64,000 nt of DNA from Streptomyces canus (GCF_001514145.1 NZ_KQ948681.1:1-64000); one strand, 5' to 3'; shown: positions 17,844 to 27,539, counted from the first letter of the stretch. Translations and numbers: made by a program. The notes: generated from the sequence alone by a model not told the origin.

Positions 17844-18524
17844 TCAGCTCCCCGAATCCGGGACGATGACGAGGGTGACCGCGTCGTCGGCGGCCCACTG
17901 GGCGAGCGTGGTGCCGTCGATCGAGTTGACGGCCAGGTCGACCACGCGGTCGCCCGAGTTGTCCGCGGCGCTGACTTGGATGACGGTGGCCTGCAGGCGC
18001 TCCGCCTTGCTGTCCGCGTCGTCGCCGCTGGCGGCCGCCGATTCCTTCGGGGTGTGCACGGCCTCGACCTTCTGCCCGGGATCCAGACGGGTCGCCGGGA
18101 GACGCGAGAGGGTCACGCCCACGAGCTGCTCGCCAGCCTTGACCAGCGGATCATCGGTCACGGACGAGGCGGTGAGCAGGCTGCCCTCCTCCAGGCCGAC
18201 CGTGGTCCGCTTGCCGATCAGCTTCTTCAGGTCGTCGGCCGGCACCGGCTTGAGCGCCGGATCGGTGGCGATGCGCGCCTCGACGAGGTCCTCGGCCTTC
18301 AGCTCCGCGCCCATCGGCACGTCGCGGGCGACGGCGACCACGGCCTCGCGGTCGCTGGTGGCCAGCCACAGCCAGCCGCCGCCGGCCCCGCTGACCGCGA
18401 TGAGGGCGACGCCCAGGGCGATCCAGCTCGAGCGGCGGCGCCTGACGACGGGCTGGCGCACCAGCGGCCGGGGCGCAGGCACCCCGGCGGCGTCCTGGGC
18501 CGGGTTCGTGGCGGTGGTGCTCAT
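17844..18524 (-). CDS. CpaB/RcpC-like SAF-domain protein
   Basis: A 226-residue protein with an N-terminal membrane anchor (SWIALGVALIAVSGAGGGWLW) and a SAF domain (AVVAVARDVPMGAELKAEDL, then GSLLTASSVTDDPLVKAGEQ). It matches CpaB/RcpC, which acts at the cell envelope in pilus export. It precedes the cpaE-like gene by 6 bases. Confidence 0.8.
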   Translation of the reverse strand: MSTTATNPAQDAAGVPAPRPLVRQPVVRRRRSSWIALGVALIAVSGAGGGWLWLATSDREAVVAVARDVPMGAELKAEDLVEARIATDPALKPVPADDLKKLIGKRTTVGLEEGSLLTASSVTDDPLVKAGEQLVGVTLSRLPATRLDPGQKVEAVHTPKESAAASGDDADSKAERLQATVIQVSAADNSGDRVVDLAVNSIDGTTLAQWAADDAVTLVIVPDSGS

Positions 18525-18552
18525 ACCAAAAGTTCCTTCGGACGGGAGCGGT

Positions 18553-19572
18553 TCACGGCTTGGCGACGACCTGGGCCTCGCCCACGGTCAGCTGAACGGT
18601 TGCCGAATCACGGGTGGTGGTCAGGTCGCCCTGCTGGCCGCCGCCCTCCCAGTGAATGGCCCAGGTGGTGGTGGCCTTGACGTTGAAGGCGTCCTCGGAC
18701 TGACCGGCGGAGGTCTTCGTGTAGCGGTAACCGCAGTCGGGGGAGGCCTCGCCGCCGTACTCCTTCTTGTACGGCGTGCCCGCCGTGGTGCAGACCTCGG
18801 CGCCGCCGTCGCCCATGTCGTAGACGATCTTCTTGACCGTGGCGGTCGCGGTGACGGTGATGCCGGGCGCGGACGCGCTCTCCGTGACCGGACCCCAGGT
18901 GCTGGCGCTCTTGTTGTTCCAGATCCACACGGGCATGCCGACCAGGCCCGTCTTGCCCTCGCCCGGGGCGGTGCCGATGTCCGCGCCGAGCAGCCGCATC
19001 TTCTTGATGGCCTCCTGGGCCAGTTCCTCCGGCGTGGGGCCGCCGCCGAAACCGGGCGGCGGGTTCAGGCTCCAGGTCGTACCGCCGGTGAGCTCCCGGC
19101 CAAGACCGGGGCAGGTGCGGTTGTAGACCTTGCCCTTCGCGCGCTCCTCCTTGCCCGCGGGAGCACCGGTCATGTAGTCCCACTCGGGGGAATCCGGGTC
19201 CGGCTGCGGGTCCACCAGATCCCAGTAGCACTCGTCCGAGGAGTTGAACCACCCCACGCCTTCGCGATAGCAGGGGACCTCGCCGACGATCTTGCCGTCA
19301 GGGTTCTTCCAGTTGATCACGCACTTCGCGCTGCCACCGCCGCCCGTGCTTCCCCCGCCGGCGGAGTCACCGCCCCCGCCGCCGGAGCCGCCGCTGCCGG
19401 CGGATCCCCCTCCGCCGGCGTTGATGTCGCAGTCCGGGACGAGTTCGGGGCAGGTCACCCCGCCGCTCGGGTCGCCGTCGGCGAGCGCGGCGCCGCCGGG
19501 CACCGTGGCGGCCAGGAGTATCGCGGCCAGGACAGCGCCCGTGACCGCGAGCGGTCTGCTCGCGCTCAGCAT
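18553..19572 (-). CDS. Secreted glycine-rich protein of the Tad operon
   Basis: A 339-residue protein with a Sec signal peptide (residues 1-32, ending ALADG), a Gly/Ser-rich low-complexity stretch, and a cysteine-containing extracellular domain (about 80-339: GDGGAEVCTTAG, ASPDCGYRY). No catalytic motif is seen. The start overlaps the upstream lipoprotein gene by 7 bases. It is probably a surface part of the pilus or its dock. Confidence 0.7.
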   Translation of the reverse strand: MLSASRPLAVTGAVLAAILLAATVPGGAALADGDPSGGVTCPELVPDCDINAGGGGSAGSGGSGGGGGDSAGGGSTGGGGSAKCVINWKNPDGKIVGEVPCYREGVGWFNSSDECYWDLVDPQPDPDSPEWDYMTGAPAGKEERAKGKVYNRTCPGLGRELTGGTTWSLNPPPGFGGGPTPEELAQEAIKKMRLLGADIGTAPGEGKTGLVGMPVWIWNNKSASTWGPVTESASAPGITVTATATVKKIVYDMGDGGAEVCTTAGTPYKKEYGGEASPDCGYRYTKTSAGQSEDAFNVKATTTWAIHWEGGGQQGDLTTTRDSATVQLTVGEAQVVAKP

Positions 19573-20165
19573 GTGCTGTCCTTGTCTATCGTGGAGTCGA
19601 TGATCAGCCACTGCCTGCCGGTCCACTGGACCTTGGACGTCTGCGTGTGACGGCGGTTGTCGCCCTCGAGCTCCGACTTCTTGCCGGTCTTCTTGTTCTC
19701 GGGCACGAAGTTGGTGCTGTCCACGCAGTCCACGACCGTGGCCGTCTTCGGGTCCGTGCCGATCGAGAGCGCGGTGACCTTCGGCGACAGCTTCGGCTCG
19801 CCCTTCACCACCAGGTCGTTGTCCTGGTAGTAGATCGCGGCGACGCGCACCTTCGCCAGCGCCTTGTCGCCGGCGTACTTGGTCAGCTCCGTGCCCTTGA
19901 ACGAGCCGGAGCCGTAGATCTTGGCCGTCTCCTTCCACATCCCCCGGTAGACGGCCAGGATCTCGTCCGTGGCCTCCTGGCTGGGGTCCGGGGACGGAGT
20001 GGCCGATGCCGTCGGGGACGGGCTGGCGCTGGAGGCGGTCTTGGAGTCGTCGCTGGATGAGCAGCCGGCCAGCAGGGCGGTGGCGGCGAGCAGCGCGACG
20101 GCGCCGGCGGTCCCGCGAAGACGATGCCGGCGCCGACCAGTGCGGAGCGGGTGTGCCACGGTCAT
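19566..20165 (-). CDS. Lipoprotein, first gene of the Tad operon
   Basis: A 199-residue protein with a lipoprotein signal (LLAATALLAGCSSSDD; Cys at the lipobox), a Ser/Pro/Thr-rich linker, then a NTF2-like alpha+beta domain (DEILAVYRGMWKETAKIYGS, WTGRQWLIIDSTIDKD). It is the farthest-upstream gene of the roughly 11.8-kb operon, so the main promoter should lie between it and 20301. Confidence 0.75.
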   Translation of the reverse strand: MTVAHPLRTGRRRHRLRGTAGAVALLAATALLAGCSSSDDSKTASSASPSPTASATPSPDPSQEATDEILAVYRGMWKETAKIYGSGSFKGTELTKYAGDKALAKVRVAAIYYQDNDLVVKGEPKLSPKVTALSIGTDPKTATVVDCVDSTNFVPENKKTGKKSELEGDNRRHTQTSKVQWTGRQWLIIDSTIDKDSTC

Positions 20166-20300
20166 ATCCCCCTCAATGTGTGGTCAGGAGCACTCGGATT
20201 AACGGGAGTTAGCCTCGCGGCGACGGCGCCCGGGGCGCCGTTCGGCCTGTCGTACGCGGTGCGGTCTGCTGGCCCCGGCGAGACCGGAGGGGTAGCGAGC

Positions 20301-20807
20301 CTACGCCGCAGGCGATACAGCAGTCACGGTGTTTTCGCCGGGTGAGGCGGCCGGCCGTCGGCCGGAAAGGCCCGTGCGTGCCGACTTCAGGGCCCGGCGC
20401 AGCCGGGGGACCCGTGTGCCCAACACGTGGGCGGCCTTGGGGATCAGTCCGTCCTCCAGACGGGACCGTCCGCGCTCGACCCGGGACCAGCGGCTGGCGG
20501 CTATGCCCAGCAGGACGGCCACCTCGCGCTGGGTCAGACCCGCGGCCAGGCGTAGCCGGACCACGTCCTCGGACGCCTCGGCCTTGAGCAGGGCCGAGAC
20601 CTCGATGCCCAGCGCGGCCGCCAGGGCCCGGACGGTGCTCAACTGAGGCCGTCGGCGCCCCTGTTCGTACAGGCAGATGTGGGTCGGTCCGATCCTCGCC
20701 CCGTATGCCCGTGCGAGAGCCGCCAGAGCGGGCTGGGACAGACGTGCGGAGGTGCGCAGGCATACCAGCGCCGCGGGGTCGAAGTCGGTGATGCCGCGGC
20801 CGGCCAC
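20301..20807 (-). CDS. Regulator with two XRE-type helix-turn-helix domains
   Basis: 168 residues from GTG 20807, chosen for the GGGAGGTG ribosome site. Two XRE-like domains lie in tandem: RLSQPALAALARAYGARIG...YEQGRRRPQLSTVRALA and GLTQREVAVLLGIAASRWSRVERGRS. It lies just upstream of, and co-oriented with, the Tad operon, so it is a plausible repressor of it. Target not shown. Confidence 0.75.
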   Translation of the reverse strand: MAGRGITDFDPAALVCLRTSARLSQPALAALARAYGARIGPTHICLYEQGRRRPQLSTVRALAAALGIEVSALLKAEASEDVVRLRLAAGLTQREVAVLLGIAASRWSRVERGRSRLEDGLIPKAAHVLGTRVPRLRRALKSARTGLSGRRPAASPGENTVTAVSPAA

Positions 20808-21401
20808 CCGGGCCCCACCTCCCCTGTTCTGTCCCCGCAGGCGTCGCTGCTGTCCCCCGGCCGCCGGCGGCCCGGAACCGAGTTGGCGGGGCGGCGCAGA
20901 CGGGTGCCTCGTCCGATGGTCTGACGGACGGGAGGATAGCGATCGCACAGTCGACGCACAGGATTCCTGTGACGCCAGGGTGAACCCCGAACCGGTCGTT
21001 CCGGGCGGGCGCGCCGTAGAAGGCGGCAGCCGTCGGCCCCGGGCCCGGCATCGGCGTCCCCCCTCCCGCTGCGCCAAAGTCCCCAACCAGTCGTTCCTTG
21101 ACTGATTCTGAGCGGTAACTTACCCGACCCTGACACGGGCGTTTCCGCACGTCAAGATCCATTCGCAGCGGCAACTTCCGCTCTTTTCTTGTTTGTCCAC
21201 ACTTGTCATCTACGGCTCCAAGATCCCGGAATGTGAATCCTGTCGGCTCTGCCGTTGCGCCCCCGCTCCGCACCCTCGCTCGGTCAACCCGCCAGGTCGT
21301 CAAGGGCATCGGTCGGCCATCGGCCACCCCGCGCACGCGATGCGGCTGCCCGGGCGCGAGTGCCCACGCCTGTCTGTAAGGACCCACAACTGTGGGTGAC
21401 A
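20808..21401. other. 594-base stretch with no convincing gene
   Basis: Open frames here lack coding character. It holds the ribosome site of the double-HTH gene at its left end and, near 21080, a small inverted repeat CAGTC-N7-GACTG that could be an operator. The 3' end of the membrane protein pair lies to the right. Confidence 0.4.
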
Positions 21402-21713
21402 TCACGTCTTCTCCACAACATCGGGGCCCGCGGGCTGGTCGCTGCCGCGAACGCTGCGGCGCGCGGCCCCGCCCACGGCAGTGAGGCAGCCGGTGACGCC
21501 CACAGCGATGTGGAACAGGGCGCACGCGGCGGCGATCAACGCCCCGAGCGCGCCGGGGACGACGACCAGCCGTCCCCACGGAGCAGGCAGGTAAGCGGCC
21601 GTGACGACGGTTCCCGCACAGCTCATCGCCAGCACGGACCACAGGACGCCGCGCGCGAGCGGCTGGGCGACGGCCGGCCGCCCGGCCTGGCGGACAGGGA
21701 CCTCGCTACGCAT
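21402..21713 (-). CDS. Small membrane protein
   Basis: A 103-residue protein with two or three hydrophobic segments (GVLWSVLAMSCAGTVVTAAYL; LVVVPGALGALIAAACALFHI) and a charged tail. It is translationally coupled to the larger membrane protein upstream (8-base overlap). Unrecognised. Confidence 0.6.
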   Translation of the reverse strand: MRSEVPVRQAGRPAVAQPLARGVLWSVLAMSCAGTVVTAAYLPAPWGRLVVVPGALGALIAAACALFHIAVGVTGCLTAVGGAARRSVRGSDQPAGPDVVEKT

Positions 21714-22803
21714 GCGCTTCACCCGCCCACAGGACGACGGCGGTCGGGTCGCCAGCCCGGGCCACGGCGGTCCGGGCGTACCGCAGCCCGGCGGCCAGGT
21801 TCGCCAGCTCGTCCGCGACGTCGTCGAGCACCCCGACCGGCGCGGCCTGCTGGACGAGGCGCTCCTGACGCGTGCCCTGGTACGCCCTCCTGTCGGCCCC
21901 TCGCACGGGCCGCGGCCCGGCATCCCTGCTCAAGTCCCCCTCCAGCAGGGCCCTGCTGCGCACGGCCGCCACCGCCGAGACGGCCAGGTGCCGGTAGCTG
22001 TCCTCGTAGTCCTTCAGCAGCGCGGGCGCTTCGGGGTTCCCCTCGGCAGCGGCCGCCACCAGGCCGACGGCGTCCCACAGGTACCGGTGCCCGAGCGAGT
22101 GCGCACGCTCCAGCTCCGGGCTCGGCGCTGCCGCGGCCGCCCGCTCGATCATCTGCTGGGTGGTGAGCAGACGGCAGACCCGGAAGACCTCCGGGAGGTC
22201 GCCGCTGACGATCCTGACCTGCTGCCGCGCCGCCGCTGCCGCGCCGGCGGGCACGCCCCACGCCAGCGCGATCCCACAGACCGCTGCCCACAGCAGGCCG
22301 TGCCCGCCGGGGACGTGGCGAGCCAGGAGTGGTCCGGTGAACAGCAGGGTCAGCAGGAAGACCCCAAGCCGGACCACGCTGAGACTCACGGGCAGCTCCC
22401 AGCCGTTGGCGCGGCGCACCTGAGGGGCCGGCTGACGCCCCCACACCGCGCGGGCCAGGAACGTCCGCCAGCCGCCGATGCCCAGGGGAGCGAAGACACC
22501 GATCTCGGCGGGGTAGGCGTCTTCCAGGTCGGCGCGGCCCGACGGGCACTCCCACCGGATCCACCCGCGTCCCGTGTTCTCCAGGGGCTGCCCGAGGTGG
22601 TGAAGGGCGTTGAAACTCATGTCGGGGTGGGCCGCCAGTGCCTCGGCGTGCCGGCGGACCGCTATCCGCCGCTCGCGGTCCCACCGTTGGCGGTCCCCGC
22701 CGAACGGAAGCGGCCACAGGTCCAGTTGGGCGCTCTCCGGCGGAACGTGGCTCGCGCGGGCGTCGGCGGGGGCGGTGGCGTGGAACGAGAAATGACCCGG
22801 CAT
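21706..22803 (-). CDS. Membrane protein of unknown function
   Basis: A 365-residue protein with a soluble N-terminal region (about 1-135, Trp-rich, DLWPLPFGGDRQRWDRERR), two membrane helices at about 140-185 (LSVVRLGVFLLTLLFTG; LLWAAVCGIALAWGVPAGAA), and a helical C-terminal cytoplasmic region. The ATG at 22803 follows GAGGAG. No family is recognised. A 300-base divergent gap to the plus-strand gene at 23105 holds no gene that I can see. Confidence 0.6.
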   Translation of the reverse strand: MPGHFSFHATAPADARASHVPPESAQLDLWPLPFGGDRQRWDRERRIAVRRHAEALAAHPDMSFNALHHLGQPLENTGRGWIRWECPSGRADLEDAYPAEIGVFAPLGIGGWRTFLARAVWGRQPAPQVRRANGWELPVSLSVVRLGVFLLTLLFTGPLLARHVPGGHGLLWAAVCGIALAWGVPAGAAAAARQQVRIVSGDLPEVFRVCRLLTTQQMIERAAAAAPSPELERAHSLGHRYLWDAVGLVAAAAEGNPEAPALLKDYEDSYRHLAVSAVAAVRSRALLEGDLSRDAGPRPVRGADRRAYQGTRQERLVQQAAPVGVLDDVADELANLAAGLRYARTAVARAGDPTAVVLWAGEAHA

Positions 22804-23104
22804 GGTGGAGGCTCCTCGTGAAGACGGTGTGGGGTGCGCGTCATCACATAGGGGTGCCAATTCGGGGATCCGTGTGACACCGGAAGCCGGACTTCTTGCC
22901 CAGGCACCGTCGCAGGTCGGCGCCGGGCGGACCGCTCTGCGACCAGAAGCGGTCGATCTCCGTTCGCTTTCACTCGACTTCTGGCTGAAGTGAAGGGATG
23001 CGCTCGCCTTCCGGTTGGTTGTGGTCGGCGCCGTTCCGGAGCGCACAGGGCGGGGACGCTCAGATGGGTACACGTGTGTCCTGTCCCAGGGGAGCGAGCG
23101 AGCC

Positions 23105-23689
23105 GTGAACGTTGACCATCGCCATGAGCGTGATATTGCCCGCGAGTTGGGCAGTCCGGCTCCTTACGACCCGACCTGGCTGAACGGTCAGGGTCGCGCC
23201 CTGGACGTGGACAGCAGTGCGGTGGCCCGGTTGTACGGGGCCGCCCAGGACGGCTGCGATGTCTGCCGCGAGGACCTGCTGGAGCAACTGGGCCGAGACC
23301 CGGGACAGGTGGCCGCGCTGGCCCTGTGGGCCTGCACACACGTGATGGAGGTCTTCAACGACCTGCCCATGGAGATGCTGGAGCGTGGCGACCCCGCCTT
23401 CCGACAGCTGGCACGGGCCTACTCCAACAGCACTTTCCAGCACGGCTTCGAGGTACGCGAACTCACTGATCTGCACGAGGTCTGCCAGCGTCTGGACCGG
23501 CACGCCCTCCAGCCCGCCGCGGAGCGGGCTCTTCAGGTGCTGATCGCAGAGCCAGCCGATCCGGTTCTGTTCGGCTCCCTGACCGGCGCCTATACGCCCG
23601 GCGACGAGGAGGACGCCCAGGACTACTCCCTCACAAGGCAGTTCGTCGGCTCGGAAGTCGTCATCACCCTCACCCCGCAGGTTGACTGA
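23105..23689 (+). CDS. Hypothetical protein
   Basis: 194 residues from GTG 23105 with a GGAGCG ribosome site. It is mostly helical and acidic (AALALWACTHVMEVFNDLPM, LTDLHEVCQRLDRHALQPAA). No motif or family is recognised. It runs divergently from the membrane pair and convergently with the broken phosphotransferase. Confidence 0.55.
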   Translation: MNVDHRHERDIARELGSPAPYDPTWLNGQGRALDVDSSAVARLYGAAQDGCDVCREDLLEQLGRDPGQVAALALWACTHVMEVFNDLPMEMLERGDPAFRQLARAYSNSTFQHGFEVRELTDLHEVCQRLDRHALQPAAERALQVLIAEPADPVLFGSLTGAYTPGDEEDAQDYSLTRQFVGSEVVITLTPQVD

Positions 23690-23856
23690 GACCACCCGCG
23701 CCGCGGCGGCCGGGCCCTGAGCACTTCCGGCTGCCACATCACGCTCGCGCAGAATCCCGTCCCTGCGGCGGTCAATCTCCGCTGTCACAATCCGGGTTCG
23801 GTCCACCTTCGACGGCAACGGACACCCTGGTCGGAACCCGGTCGTCCGACCCGCTC

Positions 23857-24586
23857 TTACAGGGCGGCGGTGAAGTCCGTGCGGTGAGCCGCGGTGTAGG
23901 CGTACTCCCGCTCGGACCAGCGGATGCGCTCGGTGATCTGGTGGGGTTCGGCGAGTTGCGGGCCGGGACGCGTCATCTGGCTGCTCCACCAGCGGGCGTT
24001 GCGTTCCTGCCGGTCGAGCATGGCGTCGACGAGTCGGGCACGGTCCTTGGCGTCGAGCCCGTAGGCGTCCGCCAGGACACGGACCTGCAGGGCCTGGGCC
24101 GCGGCCGGCGGCGCGTCCTCCCGCGACGACACGGCCCAGGTCCACGCCATGTAGCCCAGGTCCTCCAGAGGCTCGCCGGGGGGCGGCGGTGTCCCAGTCG
24201 ATGAGCGCGACCGGCACCTCGTCTTGGAACACCGCGTTGTTCGGACCCGGGTCGTGGTGGCAGATCACTGGGTGGTGCCCGGCCAGGTGGCTGCCCCGGG
24301 TGGCGTCGTGCAGGGCGCGGAGCAAGGCGCCAGCCGTGGCGATCTGGAGGTCGCTCCAGCGCTGGAAGCGCGCGGGGACCCGGCCGGGCACGTAGCTGAG
24401 TACATCGCGGCCGGCCTCGTCGACACCGAGGTGGCGAGGGGCGCCGGTGAAGCCCTGCCGCTGCAGGTGGCCGAGCAGCTGCGCCACGAACGGTGAGGCC
24501 GGGGTCGTCGGCCGCCGGACGGTGTCACCGGCCTTGACCACACCAGGGGTGATCCGCCCGCCGGACAGCGGCTCCTCGTTCTCCAT
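23857..24586 (-). pseudogene. Aminoglycoside phosphotransferase-family protein, frameshifted
   Basis: The N-terminal 136 residues contain the kinase catalytic loop ICHHDPGPNN and the metal-binding IDWDTAAP. The reading frame then breaks. The C-terminal part (LGYMAWTWAVSSREDAPPA, MLDRQERNARWWSSQ) continues in the next frame to 23857. Removing one base from the run of six Gs at 24178-24183 restores a single APH-like protein. It may be a true pseudogene, phase variation or a sequencing error in the homopolymer. Confidence 0.75.
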
Positions 24587-24656
24587 GCCCTCATCCTGCC
24601 CGCTCCCGATCCGCCAGGTGTGCCTTCGGCTCAGGCCTGCCCGGATAGGGGGGAGG

Positions 24657-25634
24657 TCACTTGGCCTGGCCGTCGAACGTGGCGCGGGTGCCGTCACGTT
24701 CGACGGCCTCGACGGTGACCGGGCCGGGTACGGCGGTGGCCGGCAGCTGCAGCTGGACGGTCTGGGTCGCGGTCCGGCGCGGTGCGATGGGCGCGTCCGC
24801 GTAGTCCAGTACCGGCCGGGCCGTGGCGGCCAGGGCCAGGTCGTCTCCCGTCAGCACGCGCACGGTGACGTCCAGGCCCGGCTTCGACTCGGGCTGGTCG
24901 TTGACGACGGTCAGGTCCAGCGTGGCCGACCGCCGGCCGTTCTCGGTGGCGTTGAGGGTGAGCGCCGAGATCCTCAGCCGCTTGTCGTACCAGGAGCCCA
25001 GCGGCAGCACGGCTCCGGCGGACGACGGGGCCGTGGGCGACGGGTCGGACGAGGCCTGGGCGGTGCCGGGCAGGGACCCTTCGAAGAAGACCGCCTCGGC
25101 CTGGGCCAGCCCCTCTTCGGTGGTCTCGGCGGTCACGGTGGCCCGCTGCCCGGCCGCCTGCGCGGGAACGGCGATTCCGAGGTCGGCGGTGAAGCGGGCG
25201 CCGGGCTTGACCTTCGTGTCCTCATCGGGGTCCGGCAGTCCGCTCAGCCCGGTGTCGTGGAACAGCACCGCCGGCCGTCCCAGGTCGCCGTAGCGCACGG
25301 TCACCGTGGTGTCCGGGAGCAGCGCGATCTCCGGGCCGGTGTTGGTGAACACGGCCTTCGTCCGGAGCGTCTGCCATCCCGTGGGCACGTCCTGGGCCGA
25401 CGAGGTGGGTTCCGTCTTCTCGAACGGCTCCAGTGACAACTTCCAGGATTCGTCCGCCACCGTCACCGAGCTGCCGATCGCGGCTATCCCCTCGGGAAGC
25501 GCGCCCACCTGGTCGGCCGCGGCGGAGGTCCGCGAGGCTTCGGGTGCGGAGGAGGTGTTCGACGAGCAGCCGACCGCCAGCAACGCTGTCAGCACGGCCA
25601 GTGCAGCGGCTTTGCTCTTACGCATGGTCGGCAT
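24657..25634 (-). CDS. Lipoprotein of unknown function
   Basis: A 325-residue protein with a lipoprotein signal (AVLTALLAVGCSSN). A Ser/Ala-rich linker and two beta-rich domains follow (VTVADESWKLSLEPF...; RISALTLNATENGRR). It is likely anchored on the outer face of the membrane. The ATG at 25634 follows GAGAGG. No enzymatic motif. Confidence 0.65.
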   Translation of the reverse strand: MPTMRKSKAAALAVLTALLAVGCSSNTSSAPEASRTSAAADQVGALPEGIAAIGSSVTVADESWKLSLEPFEKTEPTSSAQDVPTGWQTLRTKAVFTNTGPEIALLPDTTVTVRYGDLGRPAVLFHDTGLSGLPDPDEDTKVKPGARFTADLGIAVPAQAAGQRATVTAETTEEGLAQAEAVFFEGSLPGTAQASSDPSPTAPSSAGAVLPLGSWYDKRLRISALTLNATENGRRSATLDLTVVNDQPESKPGLDVTVRVLTGDDLALAATARPVLDYADAPIAPRRTATQTVQLQLPATAVPGPVTVEAVERDGTRATFDGQAK

Positions 25635-25762
25635 GGCAGCCTCTCGGTCTCGAAGTAGTCCTTCAACAGGGATCATGCCAAAGCGAGTTCCGACGGAACC
25701 GCGTCAGCGGTTGATCTTGGCTGAACGTGATCGTGCACGAAGGGCGCCCGGCCTCGGTGTAC

Positions 25763-26245
25763 TCAGATCGTGCGGATGGACGGGAAGCGCCGGGGTCCTG
25801 GCTCGCTCACACCCGGGCGCAGGGCGTGGGCGACGTAGCACGAGATGCGGGCCCCGGAGTGGAATGTGACCTTGAGCCCGTACGGGACGGCTCCTCGTAC
25901 CGGCCGGGCGCCGTAGACCTCCACGTCACGGATCCGCCGGTCCTGACTGCCGGTCAGTACAGCGGCGAGGTACTCCTCGACCGCGGCCAGCGCCGTTGTG
26001 CCGTGAGCCGGAAGCATCACCGGCGGAGTGGCAGGCGGAGGCGGACCCAGCGGGTCTGCGGACGGCCGCGGCTGGCCAGAGCTGACGATCTGGAGGTAGA
26101 TCGTCGCCCCGGTCGGCAGCGTCATCCGCAGGCCGACCCGGCTGACGGTGTAGCCGGCCTCGGAGAAGGTGGCGACGCCGACGACAGCGGACGGGTCCTG
26201 CTCCACCAGACTCTTGAGGAAGGTCTCGAACTCGTGCGCGTTCAC
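25763..26245 (-). CDS. Hypothetical protein, last gene of a four-gene coupled operon
   Basis: 160 residues from GTG 26245, overlapping the 43-codon gene upstream by GTGA. It has an N-terminal alpha/beta region (FLKSLVEQDPSAVVGVATFS), a Pro-rich linker, and a C-terminal beta region (GLKVTFHSGARISCYVAHAL). Unrecognised. Confidence 0.55.
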   Translation of the reverse strand: MNAHEFETFLKSLVEQDPSAVVGVATFSEAGYTVSRVGLRMTLPTGATIYLQIVSSGQPRPSADPLGPPPPATPPVMLPAHGTTALAAVEEYLAAVLTGSQDRRIRDVEVYGARPVRGAVPYGLKVTFHSGARISCYVAHALRPGVSEPGPRRFPSIRTI

Positions 26246-26373
26246 CGGGCCTCCGCCGCACTGGTGACGGTCGTGGCGCCCGGACCGGACCGGCCGGCTG
26301 CCGCCGGCTGGTGGGCGACGAGGTGCTCGCCGCATCCGGCCTGCGCCCGTCGGCTGTCCACCAGGGCGGGCAT
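26242..26373 (-). CDS. Very small coupled gene, 43 residues
   Basis: The protein starts MPALVDSRRAQAGCGEHLVA and ends SAAEAR. Its ATG shares a base with the upstream stop (TGATG) and its stop overlaps the next GTG (GTGA). This double coupling, with no spare bases, argues that it is translated. A CGEH motif and later His could bind metal. Function unknown. Confidence 0.5.
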   Translation of the reverse strand: MPALVDSRRAQAGCGEHLVAHQPAAAGRSGPGATTVTSAAEAR

Positions 26374-26918
26374 CAGCTGTTCTCCTTGCCGTTGGGACGG
26401 GCGACCTGTTCGTAGGGCTCGTCCGGGTGCGGATATTGCGGCTGCTGCGCGGCGTCGAAGCCGCGCCGGTGCGCCGCATCGGCGCGGAGGACGAAGAACG
26501 ACTCCTCGTCCTCTCCTCGGTTCCCGAACACGTACTCGTAGCAGCCCTCTCCGTAGTGGTGCCGCCTGCGGACCGGGGCGCCCTCGAGCAGGCCGGAGCA
26601 CCAGTCGGCCGCCTCGTCGCGGGAGGCTTGGACGCGCACGACTCCGTCGTCCATGTCGCAGACGATCCACGGGACGCGGCCGCCCGGCGCGCAGTACTGG
26701 TGGCGGAAGGAGTCCAGGGACGGAAAGTCCTGCTCGCTGCGGCCGGCCGGGAATGTCCCGCGGAGGTCCTTGCCCTTCCAGAAGCGGACGCGCCGGTCGG
26801 TGCCGTACCGGGCGGGGCGCAGTTCGTACCGTCCGTCGGAGGTGACGTAGCCGTCGAAGCCCGTGGCGCGCATCAACGTGCGGGGCTTGATGGGCGGCGG
26901 CACGGTGCCGGTGGTCAT
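26373..26918 (-). CDS. Hypothetical protein
   Basis: A 181-residue protein, basic and aromatic-rich (GFDGYVTSDGRYELRPARYG, VPWIVCDMDDGVVRVQASRD, YEYVFGNRGEDEESFFVL). It looks like a compact beta domain of a kind common on actinobacterial plasmids. Coupled to both neighbours by overlaps. Unrecognised. Confidence 0.55.
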   Translation of the reverse strand: MTTGTVPPPIKPRTLMRATGFDGYVTSDGRYELRPARYGTDRRVRFWKGKDLRGTFPAGRSEQDFPSLDSFRHQYCAPGGRVPWIVCDMDDGVVRVQASRDEAADWCSGLLEGAPVRRRHHYGEGCYEYVFGNRGEDEESFFVLRADAAHRRGFDAAQQPQYPHPDEPYEQVARPNGKENS

Positions 26919-27415
26919 TTCTGCTCCAGGTAGCGGGCGATGCGGGTGGTGGTGGGGTCGAGGTATTTGCGTTGCGTCGTGGCGTGGACGATGCGGCCGT
27001 TGACGGCGAAGGTGAGCCGGAGGTACCCGCGGCCGTGCTTGCGCAGCATCACGGTTCCGCCGAGCTCCTCGCGCTGGGTGATACGCCAACCGGCCCAGAC
27101 GGCCTCCGTGAGGACACGCACCTCGTTGGCGCTGGTGCCGTCGCGGTCTTCCAGGGTGGCGACCGCGGGGACCGGGAGGCCGGCGGAGACGGTGGCGGGC
27201 GGGTTGGAGGCGAAGGGCTCCGGCCCGGCCGAGGCGGGAGTGAGCATGCCGTCCGCGATGCCGCCCTCGCGGGCCTGCTTCCAGCGGCAGCCGTAGCAAG
27301 TGCGTGTGATGTCCCGGCACCCGGCGTGCACCAGGCCCTCGCAGCGCATGCAGCGCACACGCCGAACGGATGCGGAGTCCTGCCCGCACGAGTCACAGGA
27401 ATGGATCTGGCTCAC
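26915..27415 (-). CDS. Zinc-finger protein, first gene of the small operon
   Basis: 166 residues from GTG 27415 (AAGGGAG ribosome site). Paired cysteines (CDSCGQD, RCMRCEGLVHAGC, CYGC) within the first 45 residues suggest a RING/PHD-like double zinc site. A C-terminal alpha/beta domain follows (RVLTEAVWAGWRITQREELG, GYLRLTFAVNGRIVHATTQR). Nucleic-acid or protein binding is inferred. Confidence 0.6.
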   Translation of the reverse strand: MSQIHSCDSCGQDSASVRRVRCMRCEGLVHAGCRDITRTCYGCRWKQAREGGIADGMLTPASAGPEPFASNPPATVSAGLPVPAVATLEDRDGTSANEVRVLTEAVWAGWRITQREELGGTVMLRKHGRGYLRLTFAVNGRIVHATTQRKYLDPTTTRIARYLEQK

Positions 27416-27539
27416 TCGGAGCTCCCTTGGGTCGGGTGGGCGTCGTGGAGGGGGCCCGTCGTCTCGGGCGGCGCAGCCTTGCCGGTCACTGTCCGGACCA
27501 GTTGACGGATCCGGGCTCAACACCTCGTCGATGCGTTGC

